15,000 nucleotides of DNA, from NCBI GenBank assembly GCA_964621215.1, contig CAZULF010000050.1:1-15000 (forward strand), given 5' to 3'. The DNA is from CAZULF01 sp964621215 (lineage in GTDB: Bacteria > Pseudomonadota > Gammaproteobacteria > UBA1113). Shown here piece by piece: positions 1 to 7,886 of the stretch. A model generated the notes under the pieces. That model made no database searches, had not been told where the DNA came from, and saw only the letters and a program-made list of their open reading frames with translations. The position numbers and the translations under genes were made by a program. Each line of letters opens with the position of its first letter. Positions within the stretch are counted from its first letter, which is position 1.

Positions 1-2006
1 ATGCTTAAATAATTCTCACGAATCTTTTCTACGCGACGGATTGAAAAATCAGCATCGGCACTTAAGTTCGCAGTGGATGTTATCGGAACGCCGGTATAAA
101 GCTCGTCTCGGCTAGAACAACCGCTTATTGTTTCTAAGTAGATCATTCTTTCCACATATTTGAAATGGTCTATATTATGAATATACCCATAAACTTCTGC
201 CTTCAACTTATTGATATTTTCGCGCTGTGTCATTTTCCCCAAAAAATACTGAATGTCGTTCACTTTTTCATGCAGTTTTAATACGTCAAGCTGTGTCCCC
301 TCTATCTTTGATTGGATAAGCGGTAAATAATGATGCAGATACGCTAAAATATGCAGCTGTTCGCGTTGAAGTGCATTCACTCCCATGTCAAGACGCATTA
401 GCATTTGATCCATCTTTTCATCTAAGCGGTCAAAACGCATATGCATTTCTTGCCGAAGTGTCTCTATTTGTTGAGATAACGCTTGAATGGACTCAAGAAT
501 CATTTGATCTGGCGTCTTGCCTGGTGAGCCAAACGCATCAACCAGACTACTGACCGAGCTTAGTATAGAAAAAGCGACTCCAAGTGGATTTCCAGCAACC
601 GTTCCTGCCATTGTGCCGTAACCAGCAAATCCAGCAATCGTAGTGCCTAAGGTGTAGGCTGCTGAGCTAACAACGCTTATTTTTCGAGCTAATTCACGAT
701 CTCCAAATAGACCCACCAAAATACCTGCACATTGAAATCCAGCATGCATCTCACTCATCGTATGGTCGAAGTTAATCCGTTCGGCATATTCACGTGTTTT
801 TATGTCTTTCGCAGCGACGTCATTTTTTCCTGACCACTCTTGCACAATTTCTTCATTCGTAGCTAATAAATTGGATGCACATGAGCGGAGCTTTGCCTCG
901 GCGGTATGAACCTCATTGTTTATTGCATCTAAGTATTGGGTTATTTTTCGATTGTTTGTGGCTATTATCTTAGGAGACGCGGTTGAATCATCCAGCAAGC
1001 GGTTTTGCGTTTTTAACGCCTTACCAAGTTTTTCAATATTCCTTTTTGCCGATTTACTCAAGCCTTCGGTAGCATCTGCTGCCGCAAGGAATTTAGATAA
1101 CTGGCCGTTTAAAATCTTTACATACTTATCGGTGTTTAACGACAAAGAGTTATTTGCCAATAAGATTTTATGGGTCTCACGCATCAATGAAAACGTATTT
1201 TCTTCTGAATTTAGGGTTTCTTTTGCTAACGGGATTGATTCTTTCGATAAGGGCGTCAATATATCTTTGTTAACTACGGAGCGGCATTGCTTATCATTTC
1301 GCGTGAACGTTACACCTAGGCCAAAGCCACCGCCAACACCCACCGAAGCCCCCCATTTAAAAAATACGCTGGTATTGTCATTAGTTTTGTTGTCCGCTAT
1401 GCCTGCGCTTACTTCGGCACCTAGACCTAATAGTGAGCCAGTCGCACGGAGATCTGCACTGATAGAATTACCGTTTGCAAGACACGCTTTTGGAGTGTTG
1501 TATCGAACATCCCCTCTAAAAAGTGAAGCATCCACTTTTGCTGAAACACCGGTTGTTTCGGTGCCTTTTGAATTAGTTGTAGTTCCCAGATGTAAACCCG
1601 CTTGCGCTTGTGCCCCCTGTACCCTCATTGAAACACCATTGCGCTCCGCTGTAGCCGATAAAAAAACAGCACTTGCGCCTACTGCAGAACCAGCAGAATT
1701 TGTGCTCATCGTTGTTTCAGCTTTTGCAAGATTTGCAGATAGGCTTACTTCGCCATTATTCATTTCATGAATCTCGGTTGTGTAATGTCGGGATTCGTTG
1801 ATTGTTGCCCCTGCGCTATGACTGCTGGTTGAATTAGATGAGGTATTCTGCGCGCCCCACCTACCTTGAGCATCCTGTGACCGACCAGAGCGGGTTATAA
1901 ATGACTCACGTCCTCTTTGCTCACCGACGTTTCTTTCTGCAGTCCAACCTAGCTGAACTGTTGTTTCTGGAGAATCTGTTGATGCAGGATCATTTGGCTT
2001 ATACAT
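1..2006 (-). CDS. Large unrecognised helical, coiled-coil protein, possibly pore-forming or an effector (3' end outside window)
   Basis: An open minus-strand frame of 668 codons starts at ATG 2006 and leaves the window at base 1 with no stop. The start is supported by AAGGAG eight bases upstream (2015-2020). No signal peptide is visible. Residues about 30-220 are rich in Ala, Ser, Gly and Thr and of low complexity, followed by a glycine-rich stretch (GVGGGFGLGV, about 223-232). Residues about 300-400 look helical. A roughly 50-residue Gly/Ala-rich hydrophobic segment (about 443-492) resembles a membrane hairpin. A heptad-rich coiled coil follows (about 500-590, including QQIETLRQEMHMRFDRLDEK). 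I do not recognise the family. Hydrophobic hairpin plus coiled coil is seen in helical pore-forming toxins and in some effectors, so a membrane-active role is inference only. Part of the gene recurs almost exactly at 11278-12566, and a decayed piece of its N-terminal region lies at 2305-2373. Confidence 0.75.
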   Translation of the reverse strand, partial: MYKPNDPASTDSPETTVQLGWTAERNVGEQRGRESFITRSGRSQDAQGRWGAQNTSSNSTSSHSAGATINESRHYTTEIHEMNNGEVSLSANLAKAETTMSTNSAGSAVGASAVFLSATAERNGVSMRVQGAQAQAGLHLGTTTNSKGTETTGVSAKVDASLFRGDVRYNTPKACLANGNSISADLRATGSLLGLGAEVSAGIADNKTNDNTSVFFKWGASVGVGGGFGLGVTFTRNDKQCRSVVNKDILTPLSKESIPLAKETLNSEENTFSLMRETHKILLANNSLSLNTDKYVKILNGQLSKFLAAADATEGLSKSAKRNIEKLGKALKTQNRLLDDSTASPKIIATNNRKITQYLDAINNEVHTAEAKLRSCASNLLATNEEIVQEWSGKNDVAAKDIKTREYAERINFDHTMSEMHAGFQCAGILVGLFGDRELARKISVVSSAAYTLGTTIAGFAGYGTMAGTVAGNPLGVAFSILSSVSSLVDAFGSPGKTPDQMILESIQALSQQIETLRQEMHMRFDRLDEKMDQMLMRLDMGVNALQREQLHILAYLHHYLPLIQSKIEGTQLDVLKLHEKVNDIQYFLGKMTQRENINKLKAEVYGYIHNIDHFKYVERMIYLETISGCSSRDELYTGVPITSTANLSADADFSIRRVEKIRENYLS
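85..1373. repeat. 1289-bp direct repeat, copy 1
   Basis: Matches 11278-12566 base for base apart from five substitutions between 94 and 140, with no gaps. It lies inside the left coiled-coil gene. Both copies have the same orientation, with the RTX gene, the IS4 transposase and the IS66 element between them. Confidence 0.92.
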
Positions 2007-2014
2007 AGTCTTAA

Positions 2015-2020
2015 CTCCTT
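2015..2020 (-). promoter_or_regulatory. Shine-Dalgarno site for the gene starting at 2006
   Basis: The minus strand reads AAGGAG, then eight bases, then ATG. This supports the start at 2006 for the large coiled-coil gene. No convincing -10/-35 pair was found upstream; the best candidate, TTGTTG with a TATTTA-like box about 16 bases later, is weak. Confidence 0.65.
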
Positions 2021-2160
2021 GTATGGGTAAATAAATATGTTTTAGGTAACAACAACGAAACTTGCTAAGTCTGTTGCTACACAAGTTGTAAGATAAGCTC
2101 AATTAAAATTCTGTTGCATCCGTATGAATACTGAAAAATTTTGAACACATGGACAGCGCG

Positions 2161-2199
2161 CAATATTATAGTGACTACCACATTTGTTGTGTAATATTG
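2161..2199. repeat. Perfect 8-bp inverted repeat around a 23-base spacer
   Basis: CAATATTA at 2161-2168 is the exact reverse complement of TAATATTG at 2192-2199. An inner CACA/TGTG pairing (2180-2183 with 2188-2191) would extend the right side of a hairpin. There is no T tract, so it is not a typical terminator. It could be an operator-like site or the end of a decayed mobile element; there is no evidence to decide. Confidence 0.4.
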
Positions 2200-2304
2200 A
2201 ACGCGGGAGAAGGGGCAGATCGCTCATGCGGAAAGAGCTGCAGATGACGCAAAAATCGTTTTGTGAAATACCTAAAAATCAAACGCTACGGGTATAGATA
2301 AGAG

Positions 2305-2373
2305 ATTCGTTGCTCCCCACCTACCTTGTGCATCCTGTGATTAACCAGCAGAAGTTATAAATGATTCACTTCC
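2305..2373 (-). pseudogene. Decayed fragment of a paralogue of the coiled-coil gene
   Basis: The minus strand of 2305-2373 aligns without gaps to 1845-1913, codons about 32-54 of the left-hand gene. About 53 of 69 bases match by hand count. Read in the same frame it gives ESFITSAG, a stop, then SQDAQGRWGA, against ESFITRSGRSQDAQGRWGA in the intact gene. The in-frame TAA and the short length show it is a relic. It starts three bases past the stop codon of the RTX gene, so a former paralogue was probably broken when the RTX gene arrived or was rearranged. Confidence 0.7.
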
Positions 2374-2375
2374 TT

Positions 2376-5300
2376 TTATACAGATAAAACATAACCCCCT
2401 ACTTTTTCACTAGTGAGTTGCGCTAAAACTCCTGAGGCAATACAAACAGAAGATTCTTTTAGTGTTTCCATAGCTGTTGTGACATCAGGTTGTTGCACTG
2501 CATTAACAACAGGAAGCGTATAAGCAGAATAATTAAAGAAAGAACCAATATAACTCAATGCGTACCCTGTTTTAGTCCATCCGTTTTCTGTTAATTTTTT
2601 GCCAGCTGTTTGAGCGGCTGAAGAAGTGACACGGATCGCTAAAATCCTTGTTATGTCAATTAGCGCACGGTACATTGCATCGTAGCTAAGTATTTCGTCT
2701 TCCAGAGCAGTGCCACTTATCTCGCTTAGTTCTTGATAATATCGAGCAAATAGCGTTAAAAAAAGCGCGGTATAATAACTGCTTTGTACAATAGTTTGAA
2801 CGATAAAATCTGAGTAATTGTATTTCTTTGCTATTTTGCCTAAAAGATTTGATAACCCGAGAACAACACCTTGTGTTGCTGATTGTAACGCTTGCTGCTG
2901 CAAAGAACTTGGAGGTAGGCTCTTACAGATATTATCGGTAAGCACAGTAGAGTCGATATAGCTTTCTTGACCAGTTAAAACACCCTCAAGTTTAAATATG
3001 TTATTTTGTTTTCCACTACGTGAACGGCAAAATATTGGTGAACCATACAACAATGCTTTACCAACTATCTTATTATTTTGGATAAGATTAAAATGGAAAA
3101 TAGGCAGTTTTGTTTTTTGATGCAAATCCCAACTTGCTTCTCTCCGCCACTCAAGAACAGAATCCTTTGAGTGATATAATTCATGGTATTGCATCAGTTG
3201 CATTTTAGAGTTACCTATGGGGGGACTCACAATATTCTTATTATCAAGAGAAAACGGAACATTAAGCAATAGTGAGGTGATATATTTAATTGTGGGTAAT
3301 TCTAATAAAATATTCAACTTCAATGGCATCAGTCTATTTGCCGAAGAAACTGACAGAATAACATCTGGTGTGTTTGTTTCATGAGGTATTGTAGAAAAAA
3401 TAGGAACTAAAGAAGGTGTCGCAGTAAATGAAGTAATAATCGGTGTCGGTGATACCGCAGCGGTTGATTCTGGGAAAGAATGAGTAGCTAAAGGAGTTGC
3501 TGTAAAGCTAGGGGTCGGTGATAATGTTGGTGTAGGCAACACACTTGGTGTACTAGAAGTCGTTGGTGTATAAATGGGTAGGACAGTTGGAGAGACAGAC
3601 GGCTTAAATAAACCAATTTTAGTGATATTTTGCAGAATTAAAAATTGATTTTGTCCGAGATCTATTTTCAGTCCAAATTTATATTCAATACTGTTTGCTT
3701 GTGTAATGTCGGTTAAATTTGAGAACCCTTTTAAGATAATTTTATCTTCATCGGCATAATCTGTTATGGTATCTGTGCTGTCAGGTTTGCGATCGATTAT
3801 AAAAGTGTCATTACCTGCATTCCCGGTTAACGTGTTAAAACCTCCACTCGGTTGAAGTATATCGTTTCCTGGACCACCTAAAAGGGTATCATTCCCACCA
3901 AAACCGATTAAAGTGTCATTACCTTCACCTCCATAGATAAAGTTATCCTCATTATTACCAGAAAGTTGATCATTAAATGCAGAACCAACAAGATGCTCAA
4001 TTGAAAAAAAAGTGTCTCCTTCCGCATCACCGCCTGATGCTATCCCTGTTAATAAATTAACCCTGACACTTTGAGACGATTGAGTATAATAGACCGTATC
4101 TATACCCATACCTCCATCCAAACGATCACTGCCAAGCCCACCTTCTAGGTGATCATCTCCCATTTCACCGTATAATTTGTCATCACCTTCATCGCCGTAG
4201 AGAGAATCGCCTCCTTCACCACCAAATAATTGATCATTACCACGCCCCCCATGAAGAATATCAGCGGAGTCGCCCGTAGTCATTTGCTGATGTGGATCAT
4301 TAGCTCGGTCACCGCCCCAAATATAGTCATTACCGTCACCACCTAAAATATAATCAGCTCCCGCATTACCTGCCAAGGCGTCATCCGCTTCTCTGCCATT
4401 AATATAATCGTCTCCATAGCCACCGTATATTTCATCTGGACGAATATAATTTTCAGTTAAAGTCCCTGCGCCCCCAATCAATATATCGTCACCTTCTCCA
4501 CCATAGACACGATTCCAACCATCATAACAAACGACTAAATCGTCTCCCGCCTTAGCCGAAATATCCTCCCATTTTGAATCACTAAACATAATTTCTGCGC
4601 TAGAGGTTCCAATTCTATATGTCCACTTATCGTCGTTAAGTTTATCCCACAAATCGTCCAAAGTATTTATAGGATCACCCAAGAAATCCCAAACAATTTC
4701 ACTAATACGTTCTACTGAACTCCAAATTTTTAACACAGCGTTTGCAGCATAGCGATATATTATACTTCCGGCTACTTGCCCGATTAATAATACAGCGATA
4801 CCTGGTAAAGGTATAATTGTAGCTAACGCCATACCAATAGAGTTGCCTATAGCTCCGACTTGTGCTCCGGTAAAATATAGCAAAGTCTCTTCTGGTATAT
4901 CGTCAACTTTGATATGTCCTAGTACCAATTTGCCGGCTAAATTAGTAGCTAAACCTTCAGTCATAAGCTGAACAGCATTATCTAAGCCAGGAACTGTTTT
5001 AAGCGCATCGACACTAATATGACCTACAATATTATTTTTAATAGAAACAATCATCCCTTTCTTAATTTCATCAAAGCTTTGCCCAAGGATCAAATCAGCC
5101 GTAATGCTAATGGCTAATCCATTAGAATAACTCCGCAACTCTTCCATCACAATATCGTCAATACGGTAGATAACAGGAGTCAGCGGAAGAGCATTCAGTA
5201 GAGTATCGTGCTCAGTTTCTTTACCTAAGAAGGGCTTAAGTTGTTCCCACAACAGTTTCGATGAGCTCGTTAATTCTGATGGTTTTTTCCCTCCCGTAAC

Positions 5301-7367
5301 TATGCGATATGCTAGACCTTCAATAATATTATCATACCACCTTGTTTCAGTTAGACCATTCCTAACAGCGCTATCCAGGTTTTTGGAACTGTGACTATCA
5401 AAAAGCAAAAAACCATAATTTTCAGGACTAATCAATTCTACAAGCGGTCTTAGAAGAGGAAATTCATTCCCAACTGTGTCCAATGCGGTTGATATAAAAT
5501 TCAGCGGAACACTAATTTTTTTATCAGACAGAAATGAAACAGAAACATCACTATTATAAGTAAAAAGCTTGCCAATTTGTTCATAAGCGGTACTGACAAT
5601 ATTAGGGACTGCATTTAGCATAACCCAATGTTTATTGAAGTCTATAGTTGATGGATCTATTCCAAGTAAATACAAAAATGGGGAAGCTCCCGGATTTTCA
5701 TAGGTATAAGTATTTATATTATTTTTCATACCCAATAATTGAGCGACTAAACCTCCGAGACTATGGCCAGTCACAGCTTCCCAGTTATAATCTGCATATT
5801 TAGGATTTTGCTTTAATTTCTCACTCATGACTTCAAAATATTGCTGCGCTTTCGCTAGGTCTGATGGTAAAACACCCAAACTATAACGCCCATCAGTAAA
5901 AGTATCATGCAAATCATCGGTACCTCTTATAGCTAGGATCAACTTTTTATCTTTTTCATTTACATAGACAGCAGCAAAAAAAGAATCACTATTCCCAAAA
6001 ATGGAATTCGATGTTTCTTGATATCGCTGCCAATTTCCAAGCTGTTTTTTTTGCTCAAAATAATAAACATCTTCAGACATACCTGCCGTAGTAACAGCAA
6101 TACCATCTGAGTTTTGGTGCTGATTAGTTCCAAAATAAAATGAATTTGATGATACCTCTGAGGGATGAGTATTACGTAACAAAATCGCCCGATCAGATTC
6201 ACTGCTAAATCTTACAATGGTATCTGCCCCACTTTTTTGCAAAAAAAGATTTTCGTAATTATTAAGCGTAACTGCAGATACATCGATAACACTATTATTC
6301 GGATTGTAATCTTCAATTGTGATTTCATTTGGGTCATTTTGTGTTATTACGTAATTATTAAAATTAACGCTGGGAGAACCCATATCCAAATTAATAAAGA
6401 CAATCCTTGAAGAGAACGCATAATAAATGAGTTCACCATCTTGATGAACAATTTGATCATTGCTCATGCCACTAGGGACTACACTAATTTTATCATTAGG
6501 TAACCATTCAGCAACTAGATCTTCTTTCCAGCGATTATCATTTTTTGAAAGTATGAAATGGTTTTTCAAACTTAAATCTACTGGTCTCACCCCATAAATA
6601 TCTAGCTTAATCCCATCTCCCAAAGCAACTTCAGTATATATGCCACGGTCAACTAAGGTTATCTCCGTTAAACCAAAACGTGTTAAGTCAATTTTATTCC
6701 ACGGTAAGAATGGATCACTATTTTGCGGATTACTAGCGAAGTCAGCCCCTTTAATAATATAATGCTTAAAATCCTTTTTAACAGTAGCACCAATGCGATT
6801 AAATAATGGTTCTAGCTTTGCCCCTATATCATAAATATTAACCGTTCGTGATACAGACCATGGTGCACGAAAGTGACGAGAAGTAATTTGTGTGGAATTA
6901 AGATTTTTTAAAATCAGAATCTGTTCTTGACCTAAATCAATATGTGAGTCATTACCGGTTGTTGTAATTTTTATATGGTTAAAACTCTTAATATTGATAA
7001 GTTCACTAATATCAATTAATTCATATGGATTATTAAGTTCAAAATCATGAATAATATCAAATGAATTGGGTTTAACAGGAATAATGTAAGTATCATTACC
7101 TGTACCACCCGTCAATTCGTTACTACCTAAATCTCCCATCAGTGTATCCGCGCCCGAGCCACCCAGGAGCTTGTCATCATCCTTACCTCCTCTTAGTAAA
7201 TCATCTCCATCTTCACCATACAGTTCATCATTTCCACGATTTCCTTGTAAAAAATCCTGCCCGCTACGGCCATATAGTTTATCATTGCCATTGCCACCAT
7301 AAATTTCGTCGTTTCCTTCTGTACCAATTAAGATGTCTCCACTATCAGTTCCGTTAATAATAGGCAT
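2376..7367 (-). CDS. RTX protein with class-3 lipase-like domain (probable type-I-secreted lipase/toxin)
   Basis: The 1663-residue product probably acts outside the cell. Residues about 10-91 are tandem GGxGxDxLx RTX nonapeptides, which bind calcium, followed by a beta-roll cap (about 92-165). A lipase-3-like alpha/beta-hydrolase domain spans about 419-700: RGT (481-483) fits the oxyanion region, GHSLGG (534-539) the nucleophile elbow with Ser536, and His659 in FDSHSS is a candidate catalytic histidine. Hydrophobic stretches follow (about 770-900). A second RTX block lies at about 940-1190 with its own cap. A Pro/Thr/Ser linker (about 1254-1332) leads to a non-RTX C-terminal domain (about 1333-1663) that I do not recognise. 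No signal peptide is visible, as expected for type I export, but the C-terminus is atypical for that route. ATG 7367 is preferred over TTG 7400 because GGAGA lies seven bases upstream. No ABC exporter genes are nearby. The enzymatic substrate is unknown. Confidence 0.9.
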   Translation of the reverse strand: MPIINGTDSGDILIGTEGNDEIYGGNGNDKLYGRSGQDFLQGNRGNDELYGEDGDDLLRGGKDDDKLLGGSGADTLMGDLGSNELTGGTGNDTYIIPVKPNSFDIIHDFELNNPYELIDISELINIKSFNHIKITTTGNDSHIDLGQEQILILKNLNSTQITSRHFRAPWSVSRTVNIYDIGAKLEPLFNRIGATVKKDFKHYIIKGADFASNPQNSDPFLPWNKIDLTRFGLTEITLVDRGIYTEVALGDGIKLDIYGVRPVDLSLKNHFILSKNDNRWKEDLVAEWLPNDKISVVPSGMSNDQIVHQDGELIYYAFSSRIVFINLDMGSPSVNFNNYVITQNDPNEITIEDYNPNNSVIDVSAVTLNNYENLFLQKSGADTIVRFSSESDRAILLRNTHPSEVSSNSFYFGTNQHQNSDGIAVTTAGMSEDVYYFEQKKQLGNWQRYQETSNSIFGNSDSFFAAVYVNEKDKKLILAIRGTDDLHDTFTDGRYSLGVLPSDLAKAQQYFEVMSEKLKQNPKYADYNWEAVTGHSLGGLVAQLLGMKNNINTYTYENPGASPFLYLLGIDPSTIDFNKHWVMLNAVPNIVSTAYEQIGKLFTYNSDVSVSFLSDKKISVPLNFISTALDTVGNEFPLLRPLVELISPENYGFLLFDSHSSKNLDSAVRNGLTETRWYDNIIEGLAYRIVTGGKKPSELTSSSKLLWEQLKPFLGKETEHDTLLNALPLTPVIYRIDDIVMEELRSYSNGLAISITADLILGQSFDEIKKGMIVSIKNNIVGHISVDALKTVPGLDNAVQLMTEGLATNLAGKLVLGHIKVDDIPEETLLYFTGAQVGAIGNSIGMALATIIPLPGIAVLLIGQVAGSIIYRYAANAVLKIWSSVERISEIVWDFLGDPINTLDDLWDKLNDDKWTYRIGTSSAEIMFSDSKWEDISAKAGDDLVVCYDGWNRVYGGEGDDILIGGAGTLTENYIRPDEIYGGYGDDYINGREADDALAGNAGADYILGGDGNDYIWGGDRANDPHQQMTTGDSADILHGGRGNDQLFGGEGGDSLYGDEGDDKLYGEMGDDHLEGGLGSDRLDGGMGIDTVYYTQSSQSVRVNLLTGIASGGDAEGDTFFSIEHLVGSAFNDQLSGNNEDNFIYGGEGNDTLIGFGGNDTLLGGPGNDILQPSGGFNTLTGNAGNDTFIIDRKPDSTDTITDYADEDKIILKGFSNLTDITQANSIEYKFGLKIDLGQNQFLILQNITKIGLFKPSVSPTVLPIYTPTTSSTPSVLPTPTLSPTPSFTATPLATHSFPESTAAVSPTPIITSFTATPSLVPIFSTIPHETNTPDVILSVSSANRLMPLKLNILLELPTIKYITSLLLNVPFSLDNKNIVSPPIGNSKMQLMQYHELYHSKDSVLEWRREASWDLHQKTKLPIFHFNLIQNNKIVGKALLYGSPIFCRSRSGKQNNIFKLEGVLTGQESYIDSTVLTDNICKSLPPSSLQQQALQSATQGVVLGLSNLLGKIAKKYNYSDFIVQTIVQSSYYTALFLTLFARYYQELSEISGTALEDEILSYDAMYRALIDITRILAIRVTSSAAQTAGKKLTENGWTKTGYALSYIGSFFNYSAYTLPVVNAVQQPDVTTAMETLKESSVCIASGVLAQLTSEKVGGYVLSV

Positions 7368-7372
7368 GATTT

Positions 7373-7377
7373 TCTCC
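7373..7377 (-). promoter_or_regulatory. Shine-Dalgarno site deciding the RTX gene start
   Basis: The minus strand reads GGAGA, AAATC-type spacing, then ATG at 7367. The alternative starts at TTG 7400 and ATG 7379 have no comparable site, and TTG 7400 lies about five bases from the predicted transcription start. Confidence 0.65.
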
Positions 7378-7411
7378 ATTAAGATAGAAGGTAATCGCAA
7401 TACTAACCCTA

Positions 7412-7440
7412 CTTATAAAGCTTTTTAGTGGTTTTAGCAA
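7412..7440 (-). promoter_or_regulatory. Probable sigma70 promoter of the RTX lipase gene
   Basis: On the minus strand, TTGCTA (7440-7435) is followed by exactly 17 bases and TATAAG (7417-7412). Transcription would begin near 7405, giving a leader of about 38 bases before ATG 7367. Position, spacing and -10 quality are all consistent; this is a sequence match only. Confidence 0.55.
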
Positions 7441-7455
7441 TAATTTGGGGTTGAC

Positions 7456-7604
7456 AGATTTCGCAGCAGTTCCCGGCGAAATCATAACCCCAGGAGTGGC
7501 GGGGGTTCAGGCGAGTCTGAAAAATCTTTTTCGCGATCGATTTTCGAAGAAACCCCTAATTCAGCGGATTTTGGTGATTTTTCGCCGGGGACCGCTGCAG
7601 ATTT
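7456..7604. repeat. Nested inverted-repeat element (possible MITE or structured RNA)
   Basis: The outer arms, 7456-7484 and 7575-7604, are imperfect inverted repeats of about 29 bases; both carry a CCCGGCGAA or TTCGCCGGGG core and a CTGC/GCAG core. Inside, AACCCC (7486-7491) pairs with GGGGTT (7502-7507), and a second AACCCC lies at 7550-7555. A TCGCGATCGA stretch sits near the middle. It encodes nothing obvious. It may be a miniature transposable element or a structured intergenic repeat; copy number in the genome would decide. Confidence 0.45.
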
Positions 7605-7783
7605 TGTGATGGGCTTGCAAAAATCCCTGTTCGTGTCTTATAATTATTAAGCTTTGACCAGTGTTCATCTGTGAGTATTAGTCTAGCGGTCTCAACTCGT
7701 TTTATTGTAAATGTAAGAATCTCAATTCTACGAGTTTGCCCTTGTAAATCAATATGTTGCAGCTTAGAGACCCCCTCATTTTT

Positions 7784-7798
7784 GTTCGAATATCGAAC
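7784..7798. promoter_or_regulatory. 6-bp-arm palindrome upstream of the IS4 transposase
   Basis: GTTCGA and TCGAAC flank a central ATA. The palindrome lies about 90 bases before the transposase ATG. It could be a protein-binding site or part of the IS terminus. No family match is claimed. Confidence 0.3.
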
Positions 7799-7886
7799 AG
7801 GTTAAAAAGAGCCATAAATTTAACTGATTGATTTTTTGCAAGAAAGGATCATCATACGCAGTTCCACAACTGACCTAACAAGAGGT

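Larger units (their letters stand above)
2007..2375. other. Intergenic region with no intact gene
   Basis: This holds the ribosome binding site of the left gene, a perfect 8-bp inverted repeat (CAATATTA 2161-2168, TAATATTG 2192-2199) and a pseudogene relic (2305-2373). The only other open frame noticed is a 23-codon one on the plus strand at 2226-2297 without support. The strands on either side are both minus, so the region is the downstream flank of the RTX gene and the upstream flank of the left gene. Confidence 0.6.
7441..7835. other. Non-coding region between RTX gene and IS4 transposase, rich in inverted repeats
   Basis: No credible gene is seen on either strand. The left part (7456-7604) holds nested inverted repeats. 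The right part holds AACTCGT/ACGAGTT (7694-7700 and 7730-7736), GGTCTC/GAGACC (7688-7693 and 7767-7772) and the palindrome GTTCGA-ATA-TCGAAC (7784-7798). The left terminus of the IS4 element must lie somewhere here but cannot be fixed, because its right terminus was lost to the IS66 element. Confidence 0.55.

Noticed and set aside
371..1770. Plus-strand open frames at 371-553 and 916-1770, repeated at 11564-11746 and 12109-12579
   Set aside because: They lie antisense inside the coiled-coil gene and its copy, have no ribosome binding sites or recognisable domains, and recur only because the DNA is duplicated.
2226..2297. 23-codon plus-strand frame starting at ATG 2226
   Set aside because: It has no ribosome binding site, no promoter and no similarity that I can recognise; its length is expected by chance.
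3770..4560. Tandem repeats in this region as a CRISPR or DNA-level repeat array
   Set aside because: They are degenerate 27-base codings of RTX nonapeptides without constant repeat and spacer structure.
5960..7357. Frames at 5960-6202 (minus) and 7142-7357 (plus) inside the RTX gene
   Set aside because: These are out-of-frame or antisense shadows; the plus-strand one is His/Leu-rich because it reads the RTX repeat backwards.
7368..7400. TTG 7400 or ATG 7379 as the RTX gene start
   Set aside because: Neither has a Shine-Dalgarno site, TTG 7400 is almost at the predicted transcription start, and ATG 7367 has GGAGA at good spacing.
7447..7460. TTGACA at 7451-7456 on the plus strand as a -35 box for the IS4 transposase
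   Set aside because: No -10 box follows at 16-18 bases, and the gene starts more than 400 bases away.
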